Positions 10,261 through 18,725 of a stretch of 46,625 nt of DNA are shown in pieces. The stretch is taken from assembly GCF_000142905.1 (NCBI RefSeq), contig NW_013657615.1, positions 18,612 through 65,236 of the forward strand. The letters run 5' to 3'. Both the position numbers and the translations under genes were made by a program. How positions within the stretch are numbered: position 1 is the first letter of the stretch; every line of letters starts with the position of its first letter. The DNA comes from Thecamonas trahens ATCC 50062. Its lineage: Eukaryota > Apusozoa > Apusomonadida > Apusomonadidae. The notes beneath the pieces are model-generated. The model was given only the letters and a program-made list of their open reading frames with translations, was not told where the DNA came from and did no database searches.

Positions 10261-10692
10261 ACTGTCCTTCAAAAAAAAACACCTTCCAATTTGCAAAGGC
10301 TTGCAGCTGTCACGCGTGGCCGTGAGCAGATCGGGGCACTTTGCAAGCTAAAAATTCTCTGCTGGCGTCAGAATCAAAGCACGCGCGCGCCTGCCCGTGG
10401 GCCTCCCCCCCCCCTCTCCTGCAGGTACCACGCGTAAGGTGTTTTTTGAGAAAAACACCCGACGCACCTTGGTTCATCAAAAGGCTGGAGGCTTATCAAG
10501 CCCCTGCCATTGCTGTTATCACTCTATTGGCGGATTGGTAGACGGTAGAGACTCTCTCTGGCCGTGCCTGCCTCCCTTCCCGCCGTCCGCAGTCCCCCTC
10601 CTAACCAATTATTGGAGAGCAGGACGGGATCCCTCGAGTGGAGCCCACCCCCCCCCCCCCCCCCCTTCGTCTCCCCCCTTTCTTTCGTCAAT
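10261..10692. other. intergenic region
   Basis: No gene seen. It holds A-runs (10269-10277), C-runs at 10408-10416 and 10648-10665 (18 C), and a pyrimidine-rich stretch ending near 10690. This is the likely promoter and 5' UTR of the following plus-strand gene(s). Confidence 0.4.
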
Positions 10693-10744
10693 ATGTCAGG
10701 GGAGAAGACAAGGCCTGGCTCGGGCATGTCAACCACAACAAGCA

Positions 10745-11261
10745 ATGAGTGTGTGTCACATGCTGATGAAGATGGCCCACGACATGGTCAACGAGACGAC
10801 CAAGGATATGGCCAACCAGTTGATGATCAGCAGCATCATGGTGTTCGCCACTATCATCGTGGGTCGTCACTAGAGAGCTCATCGTTTGCATCGTCGTCAT
10901 CTCTCGTTGATTGCAAGCTTGTTGATCGCGAGGATCAATCTTCTCGTGCTCATGCTCGCCGCAAACGTGCTGCTCGTCCTGCCGCTTCTGGTGCTGGTGC
11001 TGCTCGTCTGGTGGATGCCGAATGCAGCAGCGCAATGCTATCTCGCTCGCACCACCACGTCGTCATGTCAGACGGCGAGGAGCCGCTGTCGTTGTCGGCC
11101 ACCGGGACCTCGTCGTCGCTCCCGCCGAGGCATACCTCACCTCGGATCCTTTCGCCACGGACGTCATCGACTCGCAGATCATCGACCAGCTACCACACTC
11201 TGCCGTTGAGTCCGCCAAGCCGTGTGTCATCGCTCGGGAGCGTTCCGCCACCGAGGACTGA
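10745..11261 (+). CDS. small membrane protein candidate, exons not fully resolved
   Basis: Codon bias marks a gene that differs from the long ORF in this place. From ATG 10745 (MSVCHMLMKMAHDMVNETTK) to 10858 nearly all third positions are G or C, whereas the overlapping frame of the long ORF is poor in GC3 here. After a stop at 10870-10872 the same frame resumes as a strong hydrophobic segment (LIASLLIARINLLVLMLAAN to VLLVWWMPNAAAQC, about 10900-11035). Then a third frame reads AYLTSDPFATDVIDSQIIDQ and onward to RERSATED, with stop TGA 11259-11261, again with strong GC3. Two short introns or indels would be needed; candidate donors and acceptors exist, but none gives a unique solution. No family is recognised. 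It could instead be the 5' exons of the RING gene. Confidence 0.4.
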
Positions 11262-11403
11262 ATGCGGCTCCCCACCAAGCCACAGTCATCGTACCTCGTC
11301 GTTCTCCTCGCCCGGGCGCCCGCCGACAAGCAGACCGCCCAGCTCGGGCGGCCCAAGTCGCCAGTCGTTGAAACTGCGATCCGACTCGAACCCGCTCATC
11401 ACT

Positions 11404-13707
11404 ATGGCTGTGACCGGCAAGGCGTCGTCGTCGTCGTCGGCGCTCCGCACCACCTCGTCCTCTTACTATGCTACATCTACGACGATCGAAACCGAAACCA
11501 GGACCGCGACTGGGACCGAGACCGGAACCGGGACCGGAACCGGGACCAGGACCCGCTCGTCGAGCACTGCGCCGACTTCGCCATCGTCGGCCTCCCGCCC
11601 ACTCGTACCCTCGGGAACGGGATTCACGTCCGGCACGCACTCGCGGACCACGTCTGACGTCCACTCGCGGACTACGTCTAGCCTGCACTCGCGAACCACG
11701 TCCGGCGTCCACTCACGAACCACGTCCGGCTTCCATTCGCGGAATACCTCGTGGCGGATGAACATGCCGGCGGTGAGCGAGGCCAAGCCGCTTGATAGCG
11801 TCGTCTCGCACCCGCGACTGGCCAAGTCATCGAGCGCCGCTGGTATGGCTGCGGACGACATGTCGCGGCCAACCTCGTCGCGCCCTACCACCGGAACGGG
11901 CACCTCGTCTCTCTCCCGCGCAAAGTCGGACTCGGACCTGACGGGCGCCACGTCGGCCTCGGTCGGCGATGAGGCCGAACCGCCGCCATTGGTCAAGCTT
12001 GCGTACGCGCCGTACTCGGCGCCCATTCCGGTCTCGACCTCTGTCCGGCGCGCTCGCCGCGAACAGGCGCTCCAGAATCAGGTGCGCTCGTTCCCCGAGT
12101 CGCTGCGGCCGCGGCAGGTCGCGTCGTTTGTGACTTCGTTTGAATCGCCGTCGTCGTCAGACATGCAGACGTCTGAGGACGTTCCATCGTCAGGCCTCGG
12201 CATTGTCAACCACCGCCTGCCAACGACCGCCTACCGCGCCGCCGCCCTGTCGTCTGCCAACATCGCGCGTGGCATAGGCGACCTTCACTCGGACCTCTCG
12301 TCGGCAACTTCGCTCTCGCATGACGACGCTGCTGGGGTTGCCTACATCACCTCGCACCCGGGCACCGCCATCTGCTCGTCAGGCTCAACGTTCTCGCCGT
12401 ATCTGCCCGATGCGCCTGTCGAAGAATTCTCGCTCGCCCAGGCCCGCATTCCGCCGCGCCGCGCGCTGCATGGACCGACCGACGAGCTCTCCCCACTTCC
12501 GTCGTCGCGGCTCTCGCTGCCGACCCCGCGGCGTCCACCACCCTCAGCCTCGGCTACCTTTGTCTCGCGGCTCTGCTGTCTTCCTCCTCTCGTTGCCTGG
12601 CCGCAGTTTGTTGGCGTCGCCCGCCCGTCTCACATCGTCATGGTCGGCCATTTGCTTCTTGTCATCGCCATGCTCGCCATCCATGGCGCGCTCACAGACA
12701 TGCCGGAGGCCCACTCCATCCACGTTCTTTCCCACATCCTTGTCATCACAGCAGCGTTTGCGGTTGTCGCTGCAGGCGTCGCTATCCCCTTTCTCCCCGC
12801 CATGTCGGTCCGTATTCGGCTGGGTATCATGGTCGCCAATGCCCTGCTGTGGATGCTGGTGCTCTCGATCTCGGTCGGAATACTCGTCACTGCCCATGTT
12901 CACCTCTCGTCGGCCAACTCGTCGGTTGTTGGCATCCTGGTTGTCGCGTGGATCGCCTTTGTTGTCACCTCGATCGGGTTTGTCTCTTGGCTCGCCGTAT
13001 GGGCCGCCATGCTCTGGGACACGCCGTCACACCAGGTCTCGCCGCACACGTCGCCGCTGCAGTCATCGGGCAACGTTACTACGGTTATCGACCTTGCCGC
13101 CGGCGACGTTAGCTGGATCCCATCTACGACATCGTCGCCAGTACTTCCGCACTCGCGGCTCGACCACTCCAAGTCAGGCTACGGCCCGTCGCCGGTCGCG
13201 GTCGGCAAGGCCCTGCCGCACGGCGTTCCGCCGTCGGGCGAGGTCTCGCTCCCCACGTTGCTGGAGGATGACCTTGCCACTGCCACAGCTGGCGACCAGG
13301 AGCTCTCGGTCCTCGTCCCGCAAGCCGTCTTCCTCTCTTCCTCGTCAGCCGACGCCCTCTCGGACTCGGGCGACCGCGTCGAGACCTTCCATCCGCACAC
13401 AGTCGTCCGCGCTTCGTCCTTGTTCCCGCACTACAGCCCCGACCCCAATGTGGTCAACTACGGGAGGGCCGTTGCTCGCGACATGCTGCACAAGCATATC
13501 ACCCGTCCGTTCCGCTCGGACCTCCGCACCAATGGAGCTCCGCTGATCGAGTGCTCGATGTGCTTCCGCTGCTACCAGCAGTCGGACCCTGTTTCCGTCC
13601 TCCGCGCCTGTCACCATCACTTTCATTTTGCCTGTATTTGGAGCCACGTTGCCCATCTTGCCGTTGGCGAGGGCATCAACTGTCCCATCTGCGAGGTTCC
13701 ACTCTAG
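11404..13707 (+). CDS. multi-pass membrane RING-H2 protein, probable E3 ubiquitin ligase
   Basis: About 767 residues if started at ATG 11404 (MAVTGKASSSSS). The frame is open back to 10693, but its upstream part lacks coding bias. The first two-thirds is Ser/Thr/Arg-rich and probably disordered, with degenerate SRTTSGVH/F repeats at 11640-11750. Four hydrophobic helices follow at about 12625-13020 (such as IVMVGHLLLVIAMLAIHGAL and LGIMVANALLWMLVLSISVGIL). The C-terminus is a RING-type zinc finger at 13550-13700: CSMCFRC, then CHHHFHFACIWSHV and CPIC, with the C/H order expected of RING-H2. RING proteins recruit E2 enzymes to move ubiquitin to substrates; this one would sit in an internal or plasma membrane with the RING facing the cytosol. 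Convergent with the CH-domain gene, 60 bp between stops. Confidence 0.75.
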   Translation: MAVTGKASSSSSALRTTSSSYYATSTTIETETRTATGTETGTGTGTGTRTRSSSTAPTSPSSASRPLVPSGTGFTSGTHSRTTSDVHSRTTSSLHSRTTSGVHSRTTSGFHSRNTSWRMNMPAVSEAKPLDSVVSHPRLAKSSSAAGMAADDMSRPTSSRPTTGTGTSSLSRAKSDSDLTGATSASVGDEAEPPPLVKLAYAPYSAPIPVSTSVRRARREQALQNQVRSFPESLRPRQVASFVTSFESPSSSDMQTSEDVPSSGLGIVNHRLPTTAYRAAALSSANIARGIGDLHSDLSSATSLSHDDAAGVAYITSHPGTAICSSGSTFSPYLPDAPVEEFSLAQARIPPRRALHGPTDELSPLPSSRLSLPTPRRPPPSASATFVSRLCCLPPLVAWPQFVGVARPSHIVMVGHLLLVIAMLAIHGALTDMPEAHSIHVLSHILVITAAFAVVAAGVAIPFLPAMSVRIRLGIMVANALLWMLVLSISVGILVTAHVHLSSANSSVVGILVVAWIAFVVTSIGFVSWLAVWAAMLWDTPSHQVSPHTSPLQSSGNVTTVIDLAAGDVSWIPSTTSSPVLPHSRLDHSKSGYGPSPVAVGKALPHGVPPSGEVSLPTLLEDDLATATAGDQELSVLVPQAVFLSSSSADALSDSGDRVETFHPHTVVRASSLFPHYSPDPNVVNYGRAVARDMLHKHITRPFRSDLRTNGAPLIECSMCFRCYQQSDPVSVLRACHHHFHFACIWSHVAHLAVGEGINCPICEVPL

Positions 13708-13767
13708 CCATTCTGTCCTTTATCGTCGCGCGAAACTCTCTGCCCCTCTCACAATGAACAAAGCGCG

Positions 13768-16482
13768 TTATGACGACCAACCCACAGTTGGCTGCGTCGC
13801 GTCGCGCAGGCCGCGCGAGAGCCGGACTGCCATCGTACGGACCTGCCGCACGGCAATGGTCGTCACTTCGCGGCTTGCGGCGAGCCGCTGCTCGCGGAAA
13901 AACGCCGGTTCGAGTGCCACGCTCAGCCGCGGCGGGTCGAACTGCAACCGCTCGGCTCGCTGGTGCGTTGCGGCTACTGGTCTCTGCTCTGCATCGTCCG
14001 AGGCCGAGTCGAGGACCGACGAGTTGGCCCCCGACTCGTCGTCGAACCACGACGAGGTCGATCCGACTTGGACCGCGCCGTCGATGATTCCCAGGTCGTC
14101 GTCGTCATTGTCGCCGCTTGACTCGGACTCGACCCGCTGCGGAGTTACCGTTTCGAGCGTAGTTGTCGACGCTGAGATGGCTAGCCGATCTGCGACAGAG
14201 ATGCGAGCAGACGGCGAATGCATGTGGGGTGACGGGAGTGCCGCAAAGGAGCGCGAGCCGTGTGCTGACGAGCCAATGAGCGGGCCACCCGAGCCGAGAC
14301 CGAGCGCCGGTGGCGGCGGGACAAAGCCCGGCGAAAGGTTGCCCGCGTTGGGATCGAGCTGGCGTAGCGCGTCTGGAATGATGAGAACCGAGAGTCTGCG
14401 CTTGGACTCGGAGACAATGTCGTGCGCCGAGACGTTGAGCGAGGCCGAGCGGGCCATGATCGACGAGCGCCTGTTTTTGCGCGAAGCAATCGTGTTGAGG
14501 AGCGCGGCTGGCGAGGCCATGACTGCGGCGGAGAGCTGCGGCGAGTCGGGCGAGGTCTCGGACTCGTCTTCCGACTCGGCCGCCGACTCGGCCGCCGAGC
14601 CATCCCAAGAGTCGGAGCCGGACGCAGCGGTCGGTTCCCCGGCGAGTGACGAGCGCGACGTCCGGGTCAGCGAGTACTGGCTCAACTGCTGGGCCAGCGA
14701 CCGCGGCGGGCTTGACAGTGGCGAGAGCGCAAGCGTGTCGCTATCGGGCAGCGAGCCATGCGACACAGCGGTGACGACCGACTGGTTGGTCGAGCTTGAG
14801 CTGGCAGACGAGTCCGAGTCCGAGCTGGAGTCTGAGTCCGAGTCCGAGCTGGCAGACTCGAGCGAGATGACGGTCGTCGTCGGCGGGACTCGACGACGTG
14901 GCGGCAGCGAGCGGTTCCCGGCCTCAAATGAGGCTTCCCACAGCAGGGCTTCGGCTTCGTCGAGAACTTCGGGCGGAAATAGCGAGTCTGTGGCGCGGAC
15001 TACAAGGTCGAGCTCGTGGTCACTGCGGCCGAGAAAGGCAGCAAGATCTGTGCTGTCGTCGTCTTCGCGGATGTCCGCGAGCGCGCGCGAGAGTGAAAAG
15101 CCACGGATCGAGGCAGCCGATGCTGCCGAGGAGCGACGGGAGCGGGCCGAGGACCGGCGGCGGTACTGGGTAGACGATCGCGACGCACCTGATCCGCGGC
15201 GGGAGCGAGTCAGCAGCGATGGGAGGCGAGAGAGGCGAGAGGCTTGCGGAGCACGAGCAACATGCTCGGATGGGCTCTCTTCGAGCATGGCCTCGACAAA
15301 GGCCTCGCACTCGGCGTCGGCGTCGGCATCGGTGGGCTCCGGGTTGCCGCCGCTGAGGGTGACCGAGTCTCCTGAGTACGGCTCCGAGTATCCAGACACA
15401 AGCGAGTAGACCGAGGCGTCCGAGGCGTACTCGTAATCACTGGACAAGCTTGCGGCCGAGGTGCAGAGGGGTGGCGCCGGGCGGGACTTGCGGGTTCGGG
15501 TCACAGCCACCATGCCGGGCGGGATGGCAACGTGGGGTGGAGCAGACGAGGCCGGACCCTGATCGAGCGCACCGATGCGACGTAAGTAGCTAGCCATGGC
15601 GTCAAGGCGCGGCTGAGGGAAGATGAGGTGCTCCGGATCGACCGGGACGACCTTGGGCGAGAAGCCGCGGGCGGTGCAGAGGCAGGCGAGGTCGTGGAGG
15701 GTGTCGACGACGCGGACAATGTGCGCCTCAGCATAGAGGTCGTCAATGGCAAAGAGCGGATAGAGAAGCGTAGTCTTGGAGCACCGCGGGGCGGCGGCCT
15801 TACGCAGCCGCAGCGGGCTCCGCGAGCCACCAGCAGAGTGCGCTGACGCCACTGATCGCAGGCCGTAGTGGCGACAGAAGAGAAGAAACAAGGCGATGTT
15901 GTGGCGGTGGTGGGCGACGGTGGCTGGGTGCAGGTAGGCGACCGGGCGGGCGCGAGCGGCGGCATGCTTGGCAAGCAGCGCATACCAGCCGGGCGCGATA
16001 GCCTCGACGAGGGCGACCAAGACCGTGCCGTCGCGAAGCGAGGCAGCAAGCGAGTCGGGCGCTAGAAGCTTGACACTGAGCACGGCCTGGAGCCAGCGAA
16101 CAACCTGGTGCTGGCGTGCGAGGACGTTACGGGCAGCGGCTACACCGGGCGACCAGGCCGGCTGAGTAGCGTCAAAGGCAACCCAGGCGTCAGCAGCTCG
16201 GTCGACGGGAGGTGGCGTCGGTGGCGGGCTCGCAGCCTGGACCTGTGCTTGCGGTGAGAGCGAACGCACAGCAAGGCGCGAGATCTTACCGCCAGACCGC
16301 TGCGCAGCCTCTGCAGCAGCGGCCGAAACGAGCGCTCTTGCGGGCGGCTGGTGCGGGGGTGGCGAGCTCGGTGACAGTGAGCTCGGCGGCGGGGGGTTGG
16401 GAGGTGGAGGCGAGGGCGGGGGGAGCGTCGGCGGGCGCGGCGGTGGGCGCTTATGCTTGTTGCCATGGCCGCTGCCGATCAT
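13768..16482 (-). CDS. calponin-homology (CH) domain protein with Ser-rich tail
   Basis: 904 residues from ATG 16482 (MIGSGHGNKHKRPPPRPP). A Pro-rich N-terminus is followed by a single CH domain, about residues 115-275: RWLQAVLSVKLLAPDSLAAS, LRDGTVLVALVEAIAPGWY, NIALFLLFCRHYGLR, LFAIDDLYAEAHIVRVVDTL and HDLACL, in the expected order. A loop rich in Ser and basic residues sits inside it. The remaining 600 residues are Ser/Glu/Asp-rich and low in complexity. CH domains bind actin or microtubules, or act as scaffolds; a single CH domain does not prove actin binding. An in-frame upstream ATG at 16794 would add about 104 residues containing a His-rich run (HDHNHNHNHNHD). I prefer 16482 because the upstream piece derives from a simple repeat. 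Confidence 0.75.
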   Translation of the reverse strand: MIGSGHGNKHKRPPPRPPTLPPPSPPPPNPPPPSSLSPSSPPPHQPPARALVSAAAAEAAQRSGGKISRLAVRSLSPQAQVQAASPPPTPPPVDRAADAWVAFDATQPAWSPGVAAARNVLARQHQVVRWLQAVLSVKLLAPDSLAASLRDGTVLVALVEAIAPGWYALLAKHAAARARPVAYLHPATVAHHRHNIALFLLFCRHYGLRSVASAHSAGGSRSPLRLRKAAAPRCSKTTLLYPLFAIDDLYAEAHIVRVVDTLHDLACLCTARGFSPKVVPVDPEHLIFPQPRLDAMASYLRRIGALDQGPASSAPPHVAIPPGMVAVTRTRKSRPAPPLCTSAASLSSDYEYASDASVYSLVSGYSEPYSGDSVTLSGGNPEPTDADADAECEAFVEAMLEESPSEHVARAPQASRLSRLPSLLTRSRRGSGASRSSTQYRRRSSARSRRSSAASAASIRGFSLSRALADIREDDDSTDLAAFLGRSDHELDLVVRATDSLFPPEVLDEAEALLWEASFEAGNRSLPPRRRVPPTTTVISLESASSDSDSDSSSDSDSSASSSSTNQSVVTAVSHGSLPDSDTLALSPLSSPPRSLAQQLSQYSLTRTSRSSLAGEPTAASGSDSWDGSAAESAAESEDESETSPDSPQLSAAVMASPAALLNTIASRKNRRSSIMARSASLNVSAHDIVSESKRRLSVLIIPDALRQLDPNAGNLSPGFVPPPPALGLGSGGPLIGSSAHGSRSFAALPSPHMHSPSARISVADRLAISASTTTLETVTPQRVESESSGDNDDDDLGIIDGAVQVGSTSSWFDDESGANSSVLDSASDDAEQRPVAATHQRAERLQFDPPRLSVALEPAFFREQRLAASREVTTIAVRQVRTMAVRLSRGLRDATQPTVGWSS

Positions 16483-16639
16483 GACAACGGATGTGATCGG
16501 GAGGCAAGGGAGAAGGCTCGGCAAGCTAGACGGGGATGATCCGTGGTCCCTCGCCCAGCTGCCCAGAACAAGGCAATGCGAGTGATGCTCGTTCCGTTGG
16601 GCGTCTTCTCTCAAACTAAGACCTTGACGACCATCACGA

Positions 16640-16740
16640 CGACCATGATGATGATGGCGACAATCGTGATTGTGATTGTGATTGTGATTGTGATCATGAT
16701 AATGACCATGGCGATGATCATGTTGATGACCATGACCGAG
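16640..16740. repeat. GATTGT / GATNAT simple repeat
   Basis: Imperfect repeats of GTGATT and related GATGAT/CATGAT words, with perfect GTGATT copies near 16666-16696. Read on the minus strand in the frame of the CH gene, it gives a His-rich run. Confidence 0.8.
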
Positions 16741-16794
16741 ATATGCGGCTGAACCAAGAGCCACCGACGACGTCCATGTGAAGAACGAGGCCAT

Positions 16795-17301
16795 TCGACA
16801 AGGAGATGAGCGTCTCCAGCACACCACGTCCCTGTCAACGCACGTGACCTTGATTGAGCAAGCGTTTGCCTGTCTTTGACCAGCAAGCCGCAAGCACTTG
16901 TCAGCCTTGTCAGCCCGCGTGTATGTCGGCGGTAGCGAAGGTTTGCCAGACCGAGACGACAGAGGAGGCGAGGGTGGGTAGGTGGGGGTAGGGGTAGGGT
17001 CTTGGAAGACGCACACAGGCACACACAGGTACAAAGACACGGTCGTATGGTGAGCAAGTAGGCAGAGGTTGGTGTGTGTATGGGTGTGTGTGTGGAATAC
17101 GCTCACTCCTCCTCCCTCCCCGCGCTGCTCTCTGTTCGCTGCTAAAGGGGGGGGAGAGGGGGAGGGGAGGAGACACGCGTGTCGTCGTTTTGCCTTGCTT
17201 GACGAAAATCAATGAAATGGTGTCATTGGCCGGGTCACTCTCCCCCCCCCCCCTTCCCTCCCCCCCCCCTTCCACTACACATGCATGTTGGGCTTTAGGC
17301 T
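16795..17301. other. intergenic region
   Basis: No gene seen. It contains GT/CA-rich stretches (17000-17100), a G-run near 17148-17170 and C-runs at 17242-17253 and 17261-17268. Likely 5' region of the minus-strand CH gene. Confidence 0.35.
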
Positions 17302-17612
17302 GGGCGGCCATCAATCAAGCTCGTCGTCACCGACCAAGCGACCATGCTCATCGCAATCGAAATGGGCGGCCATCAACCAAGCTCGTCGTCACCGACCAAG
17401 CGACCATGCTCATCGCAATCGAAATGGGCGGCCATCAATCAAGCTCGTCGTCACCGACCAAGCGACCTGCTCGTCGTCACCGACCAAGCGACCTGCTCAT
17501 CGCAATCGGAATGGGCGGCCATCAACCAAGCTCGTCGGCATCGGAATGGGCGGCCATCAACCAAGCTCGTCGCAATCGAAATGGGCGGCCATCAACCAAG
17601 CTCGTCGACATG
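17302..17612. repeat. 62-bp / 35-bp nested minisatellite
   Basis: Units begin with GGGCGGCCATCAA at 17302, 17364, 17426, 17513, 17548 and 17583. The first three are spaced by exactly 62 bp, the next by 87 (62 plus a partial 25-bp duplication), and the last two by 35. The repeat is read without stops on the plus strand in several frames, but this is a property of the unit and I do not take it as coding. It lies between the CH gene and the Nudix gene. Confidence 0.9.
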
Positions 17613-17663
17613 GGGCTGGGTGTGGGTGGCAGTATCAATAATCTGGCGATCTCGGCGGCGTCC

Positions 17664-18401
17664 TTAGCGCGCCCATGCTGCTAGGCTCAGACCACGGACG
17701 CAGGGGGTCAACAAGTGGAAGCGAGTCGTTGAGCGTGGGGTGTGCTTGCCGCCGGTGTGGGCAAGGAGATCGGGGTGACCAGCAGCGTGGTCGAGCGGGA
17801 GCCATGCCACGTCACAGACCTCGATGCCGTCTGGGACAACAGGATGGACGGCCGGATCAAAGCCGCGCCAGAGGTAGAGGGCACAGAACTCGTTGTCGAT
17901 TTTGCCGACCTCTGGGTAGCTGTACGCACACAGCCGTGGCTCTTCGATGCACACGAGCGCGTCTCCCGGATCGCCACCAGCAAGACCGAGCTCCTCCGCC
18001 AGGCCGCGGACAGCAGCCTGACGATAAGTCTCCCCAGGCGACAGATGCTCACCAACCGATACGTCCCAACACCCACCATTGATGGCCTTTCCAACCGAGC
18101 GTTGCTGCAGCAGGACGCGGCCCGCGTTGTCCATGAGAACCACGTTGACCGCGCGGTGGAAGAGCCCCTGCTTGTGCACATCCTCCCGCCGAGCCTGGCC
18201 AATCAGCTTGTTGTTCTCATCAAAGATGTCAAAGATCTCGTCATTGTTGTCCAGCGTCGAGCCGCCCGTCGCCGAGCCCAGCGCTCCTGACTCTGCCATC
18301 GCCTTGGTCGCCGTCGTTGCCCGCGTCCTCGTTCTCGTCACGCCAGCCACTCTTCGAGCACAACCTATGCCTTGCACACTCCGTCCCAACACCTGTAGCA
18401 T
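17664..18401 (-). CDS. Nudix hydrolase, isopentenyl-diphosphate isomerase-like subgroup
   Basis: 245 residues from ATG 18401. The first 35 residues (MLQVLGRSVQGIGCARRVAG, then TRTRTRATTATKAM) are basic and look like an organelle presequence; a second start at 18297 (MAESGALG) would give a cytosolic form. The Nudix fold follows: DIFDENNKLIGQARREDVHK, HRAVNVVLMDNAGRVLLQQR, and the Nudix box SVGEHLSPGETYRQAAVRGL with EELGL. The RGLxEELG form, in place of RELxEELG, is common in the subgroup that also includes YfcD and IPP-isomerase-like hydrolases. These enzymes cleave nucleoside diphosphate-linked substrates or act on isoprenoid diphosphates; the substrate cannot be told here. The C-terminal YLWRGFDPAVHPVVPDGIE segment also fits the subgroup. 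Confidence 0.8.
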   Translation of the reverse strand: MLQVLGRSVQGIGCARRVAGVTRTRTRATTATKAMAESGALGSATGGSTLDNNDEIFDIFDENNKLIGQARREDVHKQGLFHRAVNVVLMDNAGRVLLQQRSVGKAINGGCWDVSVGEHLSPGETYRQAAVRGLAEELGLAGGDPGDALVCIEEPRLCAYSYPEVGKIDNEFCALYLWRGFDPAVHPVVPDGIEVCDVAWLPLDHAAGHPDLLAHTGGKHTPRSTTRFHLLTPCVRGLSLAAWAR

Positions 18402-18725
18402 ACACTAGGTCGGCCTCGTGTCACTCTCTGCTCCGCGTCACCTGCCTGCTGCTCCAAGCTGATGGCCGTCGTCTCTGTCGAGTGACGTGCCGGCCGGCCG
18501 CTTGGCCGGCCGCTCACCCGTCCACCTGCGCCCTCACCCGCCCGTCGCACTCGCTCGCCCGAACAAAGCCACAAAGCAGGAGCAAAAGGGGCTTGATGAG
18601 CTGGGGGACACTGTTTATATCGTCGATTATGATTACTACGCCGCAGGGTGGCATGGTTCACAGCCGACAGCCGCTGCAATGATTGCGGTCGTGAGGGGGG
18701 GGGGGGGGGGCAAGGCAGGCCAACG
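18402..18725. other. short intergenic region with 16-G tract
   Basis: Between the end of NUBP1 and the start of the Nudix gene, both on the minus strand. A palindromic GGCCGGCC-rich patch lies at 18488-18513 and a run of 16 G at 18695-18710. No gene seen. Confidence 0.4.

Noticed and set aside
9607-10437. A 276-codon plus-strand ORF as a single gene
   Set aside because: It runs through an inverted minisatellite copy, a T-run and low-bias sequence; only parts look coding, in more than one frame.
17076-17684. Plus-strand ORF through the 62-bp array
   Set aside because: The repeat unit is open in several frames and gives the same short peptides repeatedly; no conserved part.
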